This document shows positions 23,966 to 32,177 of a stretch of DNA of 52,167 nucleotides, piece after piece. Each line of letters starts with the position of its first letter. The first letter of the stretch is position 1. Origin of the DNA: Rhodovarius lipocyclicus (GTDB lineage Bacteria > Pseudomonadota > Alphaproteobacteria > Acetobacterales > Acetobacteraceae). Where the stretch lies: the NCBI RefSeq assembly GCF_009900765.1, contig NZ_JAAABL010000025.1, positions 1-52,167 on the forward strand, in the 5' to 3' direction. The notes beneath the pieces are model-generated. The model was not told where the DNA came from, searched no databases, and saw only the letters and a list, made by a program, of their open reading frames with translations. A program made the translations under genes and the position numbers.

Positions 23966-24587
23966 CCATCGCCAGCATCTCCCGCAGCAGGCGGTCGCGC
24001 AGCGCGGGCGCGATCGTCTCCGGCATGAACAGCAGGTGGAACCAGATGGCGCCGGAAGCCATCTCCACCGCCAGTTCGATGTCCAGGTCCAGGCGCACCT
24101 GCCCCTCCGCCCGCAGACGGCGCAGGATGCGGCGGCCCATCTCCAGCCGGGGATGGGTGATGCGCGCCAGCATCACCGCCCGCAGCGCCAGGTCGTCCTG
24201 CGCGGTCACGGCCAGGCTGCGCAACAGGTTCTGGTTCCAGGGCCGGTACAGCCGCTGGATGCTGGCATCCAGCCAGGCGCCCAGCGCCTGCTCCACCGGC
24301 AGGCCGGGCTGCTCGCCGTCGGGGTCGCTCAGCTCGTCCATGTAGTACAGGTCGATCATCAGCTCGGCGCGGGACGGCCAGCGGCGGTACAGCGTCTGCT
24401 TGCCCACCCCCGCGCGGGCCGCCACCCCCTCCATGGTGAAGCCGCCGCAGCCGAGCTCGGCCAGCAATTCCCGCGCGGCGGCCAGGATGGCGACATCCAC
24501 GGCCGGGTTGCGCGGCCGGCCCGGACGGCCGGCGACAGGCGGCGCGGATTGCGATTGACTTACGGAACGCTGCGTCTTCTTATTCAA
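23952..24587 (-). CDS. TetR-family transcriptional regulator
   Basis: A protein of about 211 residues with an N-terminal TetR HTH: AILAAARELLAELGCGGFTM, EGVAARAGVGKQTLYRRWPS. A C-terminal TetR_C-like ligand domain follows (EQALGAWLDASIQRLYRPWN, LLREMLAMVTPR). No ATG lies near the expected start. I place the start at TTG 24587, which has AGGA nine bases upstream; a GTG further upstream or the ATG at 24677 are alternatives. It diverges from the amidase gene and may repress it; the start region overlaps a possible amidase promoter. Confidence 0.88.
   Translation of the reverse strand: MNKKTQRSVSQSQSAPPVAGRPGRPRNPAVDVAILAAARELLAELGCGGFTMEGVAARAGVGKQTLYRRWPSRAELMIDLYYMDELSDPDGEQPGLPVEQALGAWLDASIQRLYRPWNQNLLRSLAVTAQDDLALRAVMLARITHPRLEMGRRILRRLRAEGQVRLDLDIELAVEMASGAIWFHLLFMPETIAPALRDRLLREMLAMVTPR
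24555..24583 (+). promoter_or_regulatory. Possible sigma-70-type promoter for the amidase gene
   Basis: TTGACT (24555-24560) and TCTTAT (24578-24583) are separated by 17 bases and point toward the amidase, giving a leader of about 100 bases. The match is modest (5/6 and 4/6) and the element would lie inside the start of the TetR gene as called here, so the regulator could act by covering it. Confidence 0.3.
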
Positions 24588-24694
24588 TCCACGAGGTCCT
24601 GATCGGCTTTGCAACACGCTGGCACCACCCGGCGGGGGCCGCAATCTCCGGGCCCACGGGGAAGGAATTGCCAGCACCTGAGGAGGTGTTGGGA

Positions 24695-26131
24695 ATGGTG
24701 AGTGACGAGCTCGGCTTCATGCCGGCCGCGGAATTGCAGCGCGCCTACGCGGCGCGCGACCTGTCGCCGGTGGAGGTGACACAGGCGCTGCTGGCGCGCA
24801 TCGAGGCGCTGGACCCCAAGATCAACGCGATCACGATGCTGACGCCGGAGCTGGCGCTGGCCCAGGCCCGCGCGGCCGAGGCCGCCTATGCCCCCGGCGG
24901 CACCCCCCGCCCGCTGGAGGGCGTGCCCGTCACGCTGAAGGACATGCACCCGACCAAGGGGCTGGTCACCGGCGGCGGGTCGCTGGCCACCAAGGATTGG
25001 GTGCCCACCGAGGACGCCCCCTGCATCGCCCGCCTGCACGCGGCGGGCACCATCACGCTGGGCAAGACCACCGTGCCGGAATTCGGCTGGAAGGGCGTCA
25101 GCCAGAGCACGCTGAACGGCATCACCCACAACCCGTGGAAGCACGGCTACAATGCGGGCGCGTCCTCGGCCGGGGCGGCGGCGGGGGCGGCGGCGGGGTA
25201 TGGGCCGCTGCACCTGGGCTCGGATGGCGGGGGCTCGGTGCGGATGCCCGCGCATTTCTGCGGCGTGTTCGGCATGAAGCCGACCTATGGCCGCATCCCC
25301 TACTGGCCCGTGCCCAACAACGACTACGCCACCCATATGGGCCCGCTGACCCGCACCGTGCTGGACGGCGCGATGATGCTGAAGGCGATGGCGGGGCCCC
25401 ACCCCTGGGACCATACCTCCTGCGAGACCCCGCCCGCCGATTACCCGGCGCTGCTGAAGGCCGACATGCGCGGCAAGCGCATCGCCTACAGCCCCGACCT
25501 GGGCCATGCCCGCGTCGATGCGGATGTGGCGGCGCTGGTCGCCCAGGCCGTGACCGCCTTCGAGGACATGGGCGCGACGGTGGAGCTGGTGACCCCCGCC
25601 TGGGGCACGCAGGGGCCGGAACTCGCGCGCTTCTTCTGGCCCGCCGGCTATCTGGCCCGCGCCAACCTGTATCTGGACACCTGGCGCGAGAAGATGGACC
25701 CCGGCTTGGTCGCCATGATGGAGGCGGGCCGCGGCTTCGGCGCCGAGCAGTACCATGTGATGCGCGCCCGCAAGCTGGAGTATGTGGAGGCGATCCACCG
25801 TTTCTTCGCCGACTACGACTTCCTGCTGACGCCCGCCGTCAGCACCGCCGCCTTCCCCGCGCATCTGTTGCAGCCGGAGGACTGGCCGCAGCACCCGTGG
25901 GATTGGCTGATGTGGGCGGAATTCTCCTATCCGTTCAACTTCTCGGGCAATCCGGCGGCCAGCCTGCCCTGCGGCTTCACCCCGGCCGGCCTGCCAGTGG
26001 GGTTGCAGGTGGTGGGCCGGCGGTTCGACGATCTGGGCGTGCTCCAGGCCTCCGCCGCCTTCGAGGCCGCGCGGCCCTGGGCGCAGCACCGCCCGCCCGT
26101 CTCCGTCCTGGCCACGGAGGCGGTGGCATGA
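24695..26131 (+). CDS. Amidase (amidase-signature family)
   Basis: A 478-residue amidase-signature enzyme that hydrolyses a carboxamide to acid plus ammonia or amine. The Ser-cisSer-Lys triad is visible: Lys82 in PVTLKDMHPTKG, Ser157 in NAGASSAGAAAGAAAG, and the nucleophile Ser181 in GSDGGGSVRMPAHFCGVFG. The C-terminal part has NPAASLPCGFTPAGLPVGLQ and VVGRRFDDLGVL, typical of the family. ATG 24695 is fixed by the excellent GAGGAGGTG eight bases upstream. No signal peptide is seen, so it should be cytoplasmic. The stop codon overlaps the start of the next gene, an orphan binding protein, implying coupled production of a receptor for the amide substrate. Confidence 0.94.
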   Translation: MVSDELGFMPAAELQRAYAARDLSPVEVTQALLARIEALDPKINAITMLTPELALAQARAAEAAYAPGGTPRPLEGVPVTLKDMHPTKGLVTGGGSLATKDWVPTEDAPCIARLHAAGTITLGKTTVPEFGWKGVSQSTLNGITHNPWKHGYNAGASSAGAAAGAAAGYGPLHLGSDGGGSVRMPAHFCGVFGMKPTYGRIPYWPVPNNDYATHMGPLTRTVLDGAMMLKAMAGPHPWDHTSCETPPADYPALLKADMRGKRIAYSPDLGHARVDADVAALVAQAVTAFEDMGATVELVTPAWGTQGPELARFFWPAGYLARANLYLDTWREKMDPGLVAMMEAGRGFGAEQYHVMRARKLEYVEAIHRFFADYDFLLTPAVSTAAFPAHLLQPEDWPQHPWDWLMWAEFSYPFNFSGNPAASLPCGFTPAGLPVGLQVVGRRFDDLGVLQASAAFEAARPWAQHRPPVSVLATEAVA

Positions 26132-27708
26132 TCGGGCGCCGCACCCTTCTGGGCTCCGCCGGCGCCATGGCCGGCCCCGCCCTGGCCAGCGCGCAGAACC
26201 AGCGCGTGCTGAAATTCGTCCCGCAGGCGGACCTGGCTTTGCTGGACCCGGTGCAGACCACGGGCCTCGTCACCCGCAACCACGGAATGCTGGTGTTCGA
26301 CACGCTGTATGGCGTGGATATGGAGCTGCGCGCCCACCCGCAGATGGTCGAGGGCCATGTGGTGGAGAATGACGGGCTGCTGTGGAAGCTGACCCTGCGC
26401 CCGGGGCTGAAATTCCATGACGGCGAGCCGGTGCGCGCGCGCGACTGCGTGGCCAGCATCCGGCGCTGGGCCTCCCGCGATGCCTATGCCGCCTCGCTGA
26501 TGGCCGCCACCGATGAACTCTCGGCGCCCGACGACCGCACCATCGCCTTCCGCCTCAAGCGCCCCTTTCCGCTGCTGCCGGATGTGCTGGGCAAGCCCGG
26601 CTCCAACATTTGCGTCATCATGCCGGAGCGCCTGGCCAGCCGCGACGGCTTGCAGCAGATCACGGAGATGGTGGGCAGCGGCCCCTATCGCTTCGTCGCC
26701 AATGAGCGCGTGCCCGGCTCCCGCGCCGTCTATGCGAGGTTCGACGGCTATGTGCCGCGCCCCAGCGGCACGCCGAGCTACCTCTCGGGCCCCAAGCACG
26801 TGCATTTCGACCGGGTGGAGTGGCTGACCATCCCCGATGCCGCCACCGCCGCCGCCGCCCTGCAACGCGGCGAGATCGACTGGTGGGACCAGCCCATCTC
26901 GGACTTCCTGCCGCTGCTGCAACGCAGGCGGGACATGAAGGTGGAGGTGCTGGACACCTTCGGCTTCCTGCCCATGCTGCGCTTCAACCACCTGCTGCCG
27001 CCCTTCGACAATCCGGCGATCCGCCGCGCGCTGCTGGGGGCGATCAAGCAGGCCGACTACATGATCGCCGTGGCGGGCGAGGATCGTAGCCGCTGGCGGG
27101 AGGATGTGGGCTTCTTCACCCCCGGCTCCCCCATGGCCAGCGAGGAAGGGCTCGGCGCCCTGCGCGGCCCGCGCGATTTCGAGGCGGTGAAGCGCGCCCT
27201 GCAACAGGCGGGCTATCGCGGGGAGCGCATCATCTTCCCCGTGCCCACCGATTTCGCGGCGCTGAACGCGATCAGCGAGGTGGCGGGCGACATGTTCCGC
27301 CGCGTGGGGCTGAACCTGGACTATCAGGCGCTGGACTGGGGCACGGTGCTGCAGCGCGTGGCCTCCCAACAGCCGGCGGAACAGGGCGGCTGGCACATCT
27401 GGGCGAACTACACGCTGGGCGTCAGCGGGGTGAACCCGGCGGCGGCGGCCTATCTGCGCGGCATCGGGCGGGCGGCCACCTTCGGCTGGCCCACCAGCCC
27501 GGGGCTGGAGGCGCTGCGCGACCGCTGGTTCCAGGCGCCGGACCTGGCGGCGCAACAGGCGATCTGCCGGGAGATGCAGGCGCTGTGCTTCCAGGAAGTG
27601 CCCTACCTGCCGCTCGGCGCCTTCTACCAGCCCACGGCCTATCGCGCGGACCTGACGGGGATGCTGAAGGGCTTCCCGCTGTTCTGGAACGTGCGGCGCG
27701 GCGCCTGA
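26128..27708 (+). CDS. Periplasmic peptide/nickel-type ABC substrate-binding protein (SBP_bac_5), orphan
   Basis: A 526-residue family-5 binding protein with an RR leader (MIGRRTLLGSAGAMAGPALAS) and probable cleavage after ASA. Typical features are KFVPQADLALLDPVQTTGLV, PQMVEGHVVE and LRPGLKFHDGEPVRARDCVA, with VGSGPYRF further on. Its ATG overlaps the amidase stop by four bases. No permease or ATPase genes are adjacent. It is a paralogue of the protein at 2351-3931 with the same length and shared blocks such as RDCVAS, IPDAATAAAAL and GEIDWW. The two presumably compete for, or specialise, a common transporter encoded elsewhere. Confidence 0.94.
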   Translation: MIGRRTLLGSAGAMAGPALASAQNQRVLKFVPQADLALLDPVQTTGLVTRNHGMLVFDTLYGVDMELRAHPQMVEGHVVENDGLLWKLTLRPGLKFHDGEPVRARDCVASIRRWASRDAYAASLMAATDELSAPDDRTIAFRLKRPFPLLPDVLGKPGSNICVIMPERLASRDGLQQITEMVGSGPYRFVANERVPGSRAVYARFDGYVPRPSGTPSYLSGPKHVHFDRVEWLTIPDAATAAAALQRGEIDWWDQPISDFLPLLQRRRDMKVEVLDTFGFLPMLRFNHLLPPFDNPAIRRALLGAIKQADYMIAVAGEDRSRWREDVGFFTPGSPMASEEGLGALRGPRDFEAVKRALQQAGYRGERIIFPVPTDFAALNAISEVAGDMFRRVGLNLDYQALDWGTVLQRVASQQPAEQGGWHIWANYTLGVSGVNPAAAAYLRGIGRAATFGWPTSPGLEALRDRWFQAPDLAAQQAICREMQALCFQEVPYLPLGAFYQPTAYRADLTGMLKGFPLFWNVRRGA

Positions 27709-27724
27709 GCATCAGGGGGCGGGG

Positions 27725-28366
27725 TCACACCCGCCCCAGCGCGCGCTCCACATACATGTCGGCCAGCGGCGCGTATTCGCCCCACAGCCGCCGCAGCGCG
27801 GCGGTGGGGTCGGGGGCGCTGTCCACGCGCAGGTCGGCGTAGGGGAAGCTTTCACGGTCCACCACCAGCAGCGAGGCCGAGACCAGTTCCCGGATCTCGC
27901 CGCCCGCCGCCGTGCCGGCATCCAGCGCCGCCAGCAGGCGTTCGGGCAGCGGGGCCGCGGGGTCGGCATCGAAGGCTGCGACCATGGCGGCCGGCACCTG
28001 GTCGTTCTTCAGGATATTGCCCACGGCCACGCTGTCGGCACCCTGCGCGGCACCCAGGATGGAGGTGATCCCCGCCCCCGAGAAATGCGCGCTGGCGCCA
28101 TCGCGCGCCAGCACCGCCAATTGGCGGATGGCGTGGTGCGGCGTGCTGGCCACCAGGGCGGCGATGGTCTCGGCGGGGGCGCAGCCTTCGGCCAGCAGGG
28201 CCAGGCCACGGGGGCCGAGGCGCGGGTCGGTCAGGTTCTGCGTCAGCACCACGCCCACCCCGGCACGGGCGAACAGGCAGCGGCTGCCGACGGCGGGGGA
28301 GGAGGTGGTGATGACACCGCCCAGCATCCCGGTGCGGGCGCAGCGGCCCGCCAGCGAGTAGGTCAT
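27725..28366 (-). CDS. DUF1028 family protein (Ntn-hydrolase-like)
   Basis: A 213-residue protein matching the DUF1028 family. It begins MTYSLAGRCARTGMLGGVIT, continues FARAGVGVVLTQNLTDPRLG and contains RQLAVLARDGASAHFSG, the usual order of blocks in this family. The family has an Ntn-hydrolase-like fold with Thr/Ser near the N-terminus, and is often found beside amidohydrolases and aminotransferases; no reaction is established. I chose ATG 28366 because the conserved start follows at once. It is the last gene of the catabolic island, 54 bases after the aldolase gene, with a small hairpin between them. Confidence 0.85.
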   Translation of the reverse strand: MTYSLAGRCARTGMLGGVITTSSPAVGSRCLFARAGVGVVLTQNLTDPRLGPRGLALLAEGCAPAETIAALVASTPHHAIRQLAVLARDGASAHFSGAGITSILGAAQGADSVAVGNILKNDQVPAAMVAAFDADPAAPLPERLLAALDAGTAAGGEIRELVSASLLVVDRESFPYADLRVDSAPDPTAALRRLWGEYAPLADMYVERALGRV

Positions 28367-28384
28367 GGCTTCAGCTTTCCGCAA

Positions 28385-28400
28385 GGCCGCGAATGCGGCC
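28385..28400. terminator. Hairpin between the class II aldolase and DUF1028 genes
   Basis: GGCCGC-GAAT-GCGGCC is a perfect six-pair hairpin with a four-base loop in the 54-base gap. There is no T-run. It may partly terminate transcripts or define an mRNA end before the last gene. Confidence 0.35.
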
Positions 28401-28420
28401 CGGCGTCCGAGGGCAAAACA

Positions 28421-29203
28421 TCATTCCGCATAGCCCGGGTTCACGCGGTCCAGCAGGCGCAGCATGGCGGGCCAGGCGCGCACGCCCGTCTCCTTCGGCT
28501 TGCGCTGGCTGCTGTACTGGCTGGCGGTGTGCAACTGCACCTCCCGCGACGGGGTGATGATCTTCCCGCCGGAGGCCATCACATCCATCTGCACCCGGGC
28601 CGCCTGCTCCAGGTAGTAGTACAGGTAGAAGGCGCCGGGCACCGTGTAGCCGCCCGTCAGCAGCCCATGGTTGCGCAGCACCAGCGCGTAGTGCGGGCCC
28701 AGATCGGCCACCAGCCGCTCGCGCTCCGCCAGGTTCAGCGCGATGCCTTCATAATCGTGGTAGCCGATGTGGTCCGCGAATTCGAGCGCGAACTGGTTGA
28801 TCGGCAGCACCCCTTCCTCCAGGCAGGAGAGTGCGACACCCGCCCGGGTGTGGGTGTGGATCACGCAGTTCACATCCGGCCGCGCGGCATGGATGGCGCT
28901 GTGGATCACGAAGCCCGCGGCGTTCACCGGCTTGCCGGATTCCAGCGATTTTCCCTCATGGTCGATCTTCACCAGGGAGGAGGCCGTGATCTCCGAATAC
29001 AGCGCCCCGAAGGGGTTGATCAGGAACTCGTTCGGGCTGCCGGGCACGCGGACCGTGGCATGGCCGAAGATGGTGTCGTCCATCCCGAAATGCGCGATCA
29101 GGCGATAGCAGGCGGCCAGGTCCACGCGCGCCTGCCATTCCGTGTCGCAGGCATAGGCCGGCGGCGCGCGGTCCTCGATGGTGGTGTCGGGCTTGTCGAG
29201 CAT
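28421..29203 (-). CDS. Class II aldolase/adducin family protein
   Basis: A 260-residue member of the class II aldolase/adducin family, which covers fuculose- and rhamnulose-phosphate aldolases and several decarboxylases of aromatic or sugar acids. The metal-binding His pattern is CVIHTHTRAGVALSC, and NHG in ALVLRNHGLLTGG supplies a further His. Other blocks are HFGMDDTIFGHATVRVPGS and NPFGALYSEITASSLVKID. Sequence does not tell aldol cleavage from decarboxylation. It lies 11 bases after the LLM monooxygenase gene with GAGGAAGG upstream, so the two are co-transcribed and probably act in series. Confidence 0.9.
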   Translation of the reverse strand: MLDKPDTTIEDRAPPAYACDTEWQARVDLAACYRLIAHFGMDDTIFGHATVRVPGSPNEFLINPFGALYSEITASSLVKIDHEGKSLESGKPVNAAGFVIHSAIHAARPDVNCVIHTHTRAGVALSCLEEGVLPINQFALEFADHIGYHDYEGIALNLAERERLVADLGPHYALVLRNHGLLTGGYTVPGAFYLYYYLEQAARVQMDVMASGGKIITPSREVQLHTASQYSSQRKPKETGVRAWPAMLRLLDRVNPGYAE

Positions 29204-29214
29204 CGGGGCCTTCC

Positions 29215-30516
29215 TCAGCCGGGGTTGCGCAGGTTTTCCCGCAGGGTGCGGCCGGCGTATTCGCGGCGGAACACGCCGCGCTTCTGCAATTCGGGGACCA
29301 CCATGCGGCCGAAATCCTCATAGGTCAGCGGAAACACGGCCGGCGGCAGCACGAAGCCGTCGCAGGCGCCGGAGCGGAACCAGTCCTCCATGATGTCCGC
29401 GATCATGGCGGGCGTGCCCGCGATCAGCCCGCGCGGCTTGCGGGCGGCCTGGGCATAGCTGATGCCCTGGGCGGCCGCCGTCTGCTTCATGCGGTCGCGT
29501 GAGCCCTGCACGCCCGCGCTGCCGGCCCCCTTGTCGGCGGCCTCCGGGCTGTCGATGTCGCTCAAGTCCACGCCCAGCAGCGCGGAGTTTGAGGCCAGCA
29601 CCAGTTCCGGGTCCACGATGGACTCCAGAAATTCCTTCTTCTCGATGGCGATCGATTCCGTCTCTCCCACCACCACCGACAGGGAGGGCAGGATGACGCA
29701 TTCCTCGGGCGCCCGGCCATGGGCGCGCAGGCGCTTCACCATGTCCTCGCGGAATTCCAGGCAGGCTTCCTTGGTGGCCGGGGAGCAGAAGACCATCTCG
29801 GCCCATTTCGCCGCGAAATCCCGCCCGCGCGGGGAAGACCCGGCCTGCAAGATCACCGGCCGCCCCTGCGGGCTGCGCGGCATGGACATCGGCCCGCGCG
29901 TGGAGACGTATGGCCCCTTGTAGTCGGCGTAATGGATCTTGCTGGTGTCGGCGTAGACCCCGCTCTCGCGGTCCAGCACCAGCGCGTCCTCCTCCCAGCA
30001 ATCCCACAGCGCGGCGCAGGCGGCGACGACATCCTCCGCGCGGTCATAGCGCATGGCCTTGTCGGGCATCTCGTCATAGCCGTGGTTGCGCGCCTCGGCA
30101 TTGTGGCTGGAGGTGACGACGTTCCACGCCACGCGCCCCTTGCTCAGCAGGTCCAGCGAGGCCAGGCCCCGCGCCAGCCAATAGGGGTTGTTGAAGGTGG
30201 TGGACAGCGTGGCGCCCAGGCCCAGCCGGGATGTCACGCGCGCCATGATCGGCAGCACCGTCATCGGGTCCAGCAGGCTGACCTGCCCGCCGCGGCCGAC
30301 ATAATCCGCGAAGGTGTTGCGATACACGTCGGGGATGCCGAGGCCATCGGCGAAGAAGCCCGCGTCGAAGCGCGCGTCCTCCAGCAGCTTGGCCATGTAT
30401 TCGAAGCGCGAGGGCTCGAACAGATCGTCCAGCGTGGCGGAGGGGTGGCGCCAGCCGCTGGCGAAGCTGGCGGTGGGCCCGGTCTTCAGATAGGCGACCA
30501 GGTGCATCTTGCTCAT
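29215..30516 (-). CDS. LLM-class flavin-dependent monooxygenase (NtaA/SnaA/DszA family)
   Basis: A 433-residue FMNH2-dependent monooxygenase of the luciferase-like superfamily. Motifs of the NtaA/SnaA/DszA branch are visible: SGWRHPSATLDDLFEPSRFE, LARGLASLDLLSKGRVAWNV, NVVTSSHNAEARNHG and GRPVILQAGSSPRGRDFAA. The C-terminal DGFVLPPAVFPLTYEDFGRM also fits. Family members oxidise nitrilotriacetate, dibenzothiophene sulfone or similar compounds, with reduced flavin supplied by a separate reductase; none is encoded in this island. ATG 30516 has GAGGAA upstream and follows the permease stop by 12 bases. Substrate unknown. Confidence 0.92.
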   Translation of the reverse strand: MSKMHLVAYLKTGPTASFASGWRHPSATLDDLFEPSRFEYMAKLLEDARFDAGFFADGLGIPDVYRNTFADYVGRGGQVSLLDPMTVLPIMARVTSRLGLGATLSTTFNNPYWLARGLASLDLLSKGRVAWNVVTSSHNAEARNHGYDEMPDKAMRYDRAEDVVAACAALWDCWEEDALVLDRESGVYADTSKIHYADYKGPYVSTRGPMSMPRSPQGRPVILQAGSSPRGRDFAAKWAEMVFCSPATKEACLEFREDMVKRLRAHGRAPEECVILPSLSVVVGETESIAIEKKEFLESIVDPELVLASNSALLGVDLSDIDSPEAADKGAGSAGVQGSRDRMKQTAAAQGISYAQAARKPRGLIAGTPAMIADIMEDWFRSGACDGFVLPPAVFPLTYEDFGRMVVPELQKRGVFRREYAGRTLRENLRNPG

Positions 30517-30528
30517 GAGCGGCGTTCC

Positions 30529-31323
30529 TCAACCATGGCGGATCAGTTTCTCCAGCCCGATGACCTTTTCCAGCACCAGCACGAAGACCAGCGCCACCAG
30601 CGTCAGCACCGTGGCCATGGCGGCGACCGTCGGGTCATCGAAATCGCGGACATGCTCATAGGCCGCGATGGGCAGGGTTCTCGTGCGGGTGTCGGCCAGG
30701 AAGACGGCGATGGAGAAATTGTCCGTCGCCTCGACGAAGGCGAAGATGGCGCCCGCCAGCACCCCGGCCTTCAGCTGCGGCAGGGTCACGCCCCAATAGG
30801 CGCGCAGCGGCGTGGCACCGAGGTCCCGCGCCGCTTCCTCCGGCCGGCGGTCCAGCCCGGCATAGCTGGCGTTCAGCGCGCGCAGCGAGAAGGGCAGGCA
30901 GAACACCGAAAGCCCGATGGTCAGCCGCGTCATCGCATCGCCCACCCCCAGCATGCCGAACAGGCCGAGAAAGGCGATGCCGGTGACCACGCCGGGCACC
31001 ACCACCGGGGCGGTCAGCGCGGCGCCGAGCCACGCCTGACCCTTGCCCCGCGCCATCAGATGCGCGGTGGGCAGGGCCACCAGCAGCGTGGCGGGCACCA
31101 CGATCGCCGCGATCACCAGCGTGGCGCGCAGGGCGGGCTGGAACTGGTCGGAATCGAAGAAGGCCCGGTACCAGCGCAGCGACAGCGCGCCCACCGGCAG
31201 GCGGAACATCGTCGCGTCGTTGAAGCTGTAGAACACCACGAACAGCACCGGCGCCAGCAGGAAGCCCATCACCAGCGCCAGATACAGCGTCCACAGGGCG
31301 CGCCCGAGCGGCCCGCGCCTCAT
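30529..31323 (-). CDS. ABC transporter permease (PotC/YdcV-like)
   Basis: A 264-residue inner-membrane permease of the spermidine/putrescine-type (MalFGK-like) class. It begins MRRGPLGRALWTLYLALVMG, contains VVFYSFND as in PotC proteins, has about six membrane segments, and its EAA loop is EAARDLGATPLRAYWGVTLP. It overlaps the upstream permease gene by four bases. With that partner it forms the channel of the island's transporter. Related systems carry polyamines, thiamine, phosphonates or aromatic acids, so the ligand cannot be named from sequence. Confidence 0.92.
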   Translation of the reverse strand: MRRGPLGRALWTLYLALVMGFLLAPVLFVVFYSFNDATMFRLPVGALSLRWYRAFFDSDQFQPALRATLVIAAIVVPATLLVALPTAHLMARGKGQAWLGAALTAPVVVPGVVTGIAFLGLFGMLGVGDAMTRLTIGLSVFCLPFSLRALNASYAGLDRRPEEAARDLGATPLRAYWGVTLPQLKAGVLAGAIFAFVEATDNFSIAVFLADTRTRTLPIAAYEHVRDFDDPTVAAMATVLTLVALVFVLVLEKVIGLEKLIRHG

Positions 31324-32177
31324 GTGAGGCCTCCGGTGGCGAAGCGGCGCAGCAGCAGGCGCTGCAACCCCGCCATCACCAGCAGCGCCGCGCAGGAACA
31401 CACCAGAAAGCCCGCCGAGACCACCGCCGCGAAGGGAATGTCGAAGGCCACAAAGATCTGGTCGTAGATGTAGTTCGCCACCAGCCGCACCCGCCCGCCG
31501 CCCAGCATCAGCGGGAACAGGAAGGCGCTGAGCGCCAGCGCCAGCGACAGCGCCATCCCCTCCGCCACCGCGGGCAGGGACAGCGGCAGCGTGACCCGCA
31601 TGAAGGTGCGCGCGGGCCCGCAGCCCAGATCGCGGGAGGCTTCCTCCAGCGCGCGCGGCACGTTGCGGATGCCGCCCACCACCGTCAGCACGAAGAAGGG
31701 CAGCAGGAAATGCACCAGCGCGATGCCCACGCCCAATTGCCGGTACAGGATGCGGAAGGGCTGCTCGATCAGCCCGGCATTCAGCAGCAGGCTGTTCAGC
31801 AGGCCCCGGTTGCCCAGGATCACCATCCAACCATAGGCGCGCGTCACGCTGCCCGACAGGAAGGTGGCGACCAGCACCGCCAGGAAGAACACGCGCAGGA
31901 AGCGGCTTTCCGTCCGCGCGATGAAATAGGCCAGCGGATAGCCGATCAGCGCCGTGATCAGCGTCAGCAGCACCGCGAAGCCGAACGTGTCCAGGAAGAC
32001 CGGCACCTGCCCGCCGCCCGCCAGGAAGCGGAGGTAGTTGTCCAGGCTCAGCGGCCCCGCCACGCTGGCGGTGCCCGGCACCTGGCGCAGCAGCCCGGTG
32101 GCGAAGAAACTGCCATAGGCCCCGGCCAGCACGGCCAGCACCACCATGGCCGGCAGGGCGACAAGGTTGCGCTTCAT
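31320..32177 (-). CDS. ABC transporter permease (PotB/YdcU-like)
   Basis: A 285-residue permease with about six membrane segments. The N-terminus [20 protein letters not shown] is a membrane segment, and the periplasmic SLDNYLRFLAGGGQVPVFLD and the following LLTLITALIGYPLAYFIART are typical of PotB-like subunits. The EAA loop is EASRDLGCGPARTFMRVTLP. ATG 32177 overlaps the stop of the ATPase gene by four bases, and its own stop overlaps the next permease start, so the transporter genes are translationally coupled. Confidence 0.92.
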   Translation of the reverse strand: MKRNLVALPAMVVLAVLAGAYGSFFATGLLRQVPGTASVAGPLSLDNYLRFLAGGGQVPVFLDTFGFAVLLTLITALIGYPLAYFIARTESRFLRVFFLAVLVATFLSGSVTRAYGWMVILGNRGLLNSLLLNAGLIEQPFRILYRQLGVGIALVHFLLPFFVLTVVGGIRNVPRALEEASRDLGCGPARTFMRVTLPLSLPAVAEGMALSLALALSAFLFPLMLGGGRVRLVANYIYDQIFVAFDIPFAAVVSAGFLVCSCAALLVMAGLQRLLLRRFATGGLT

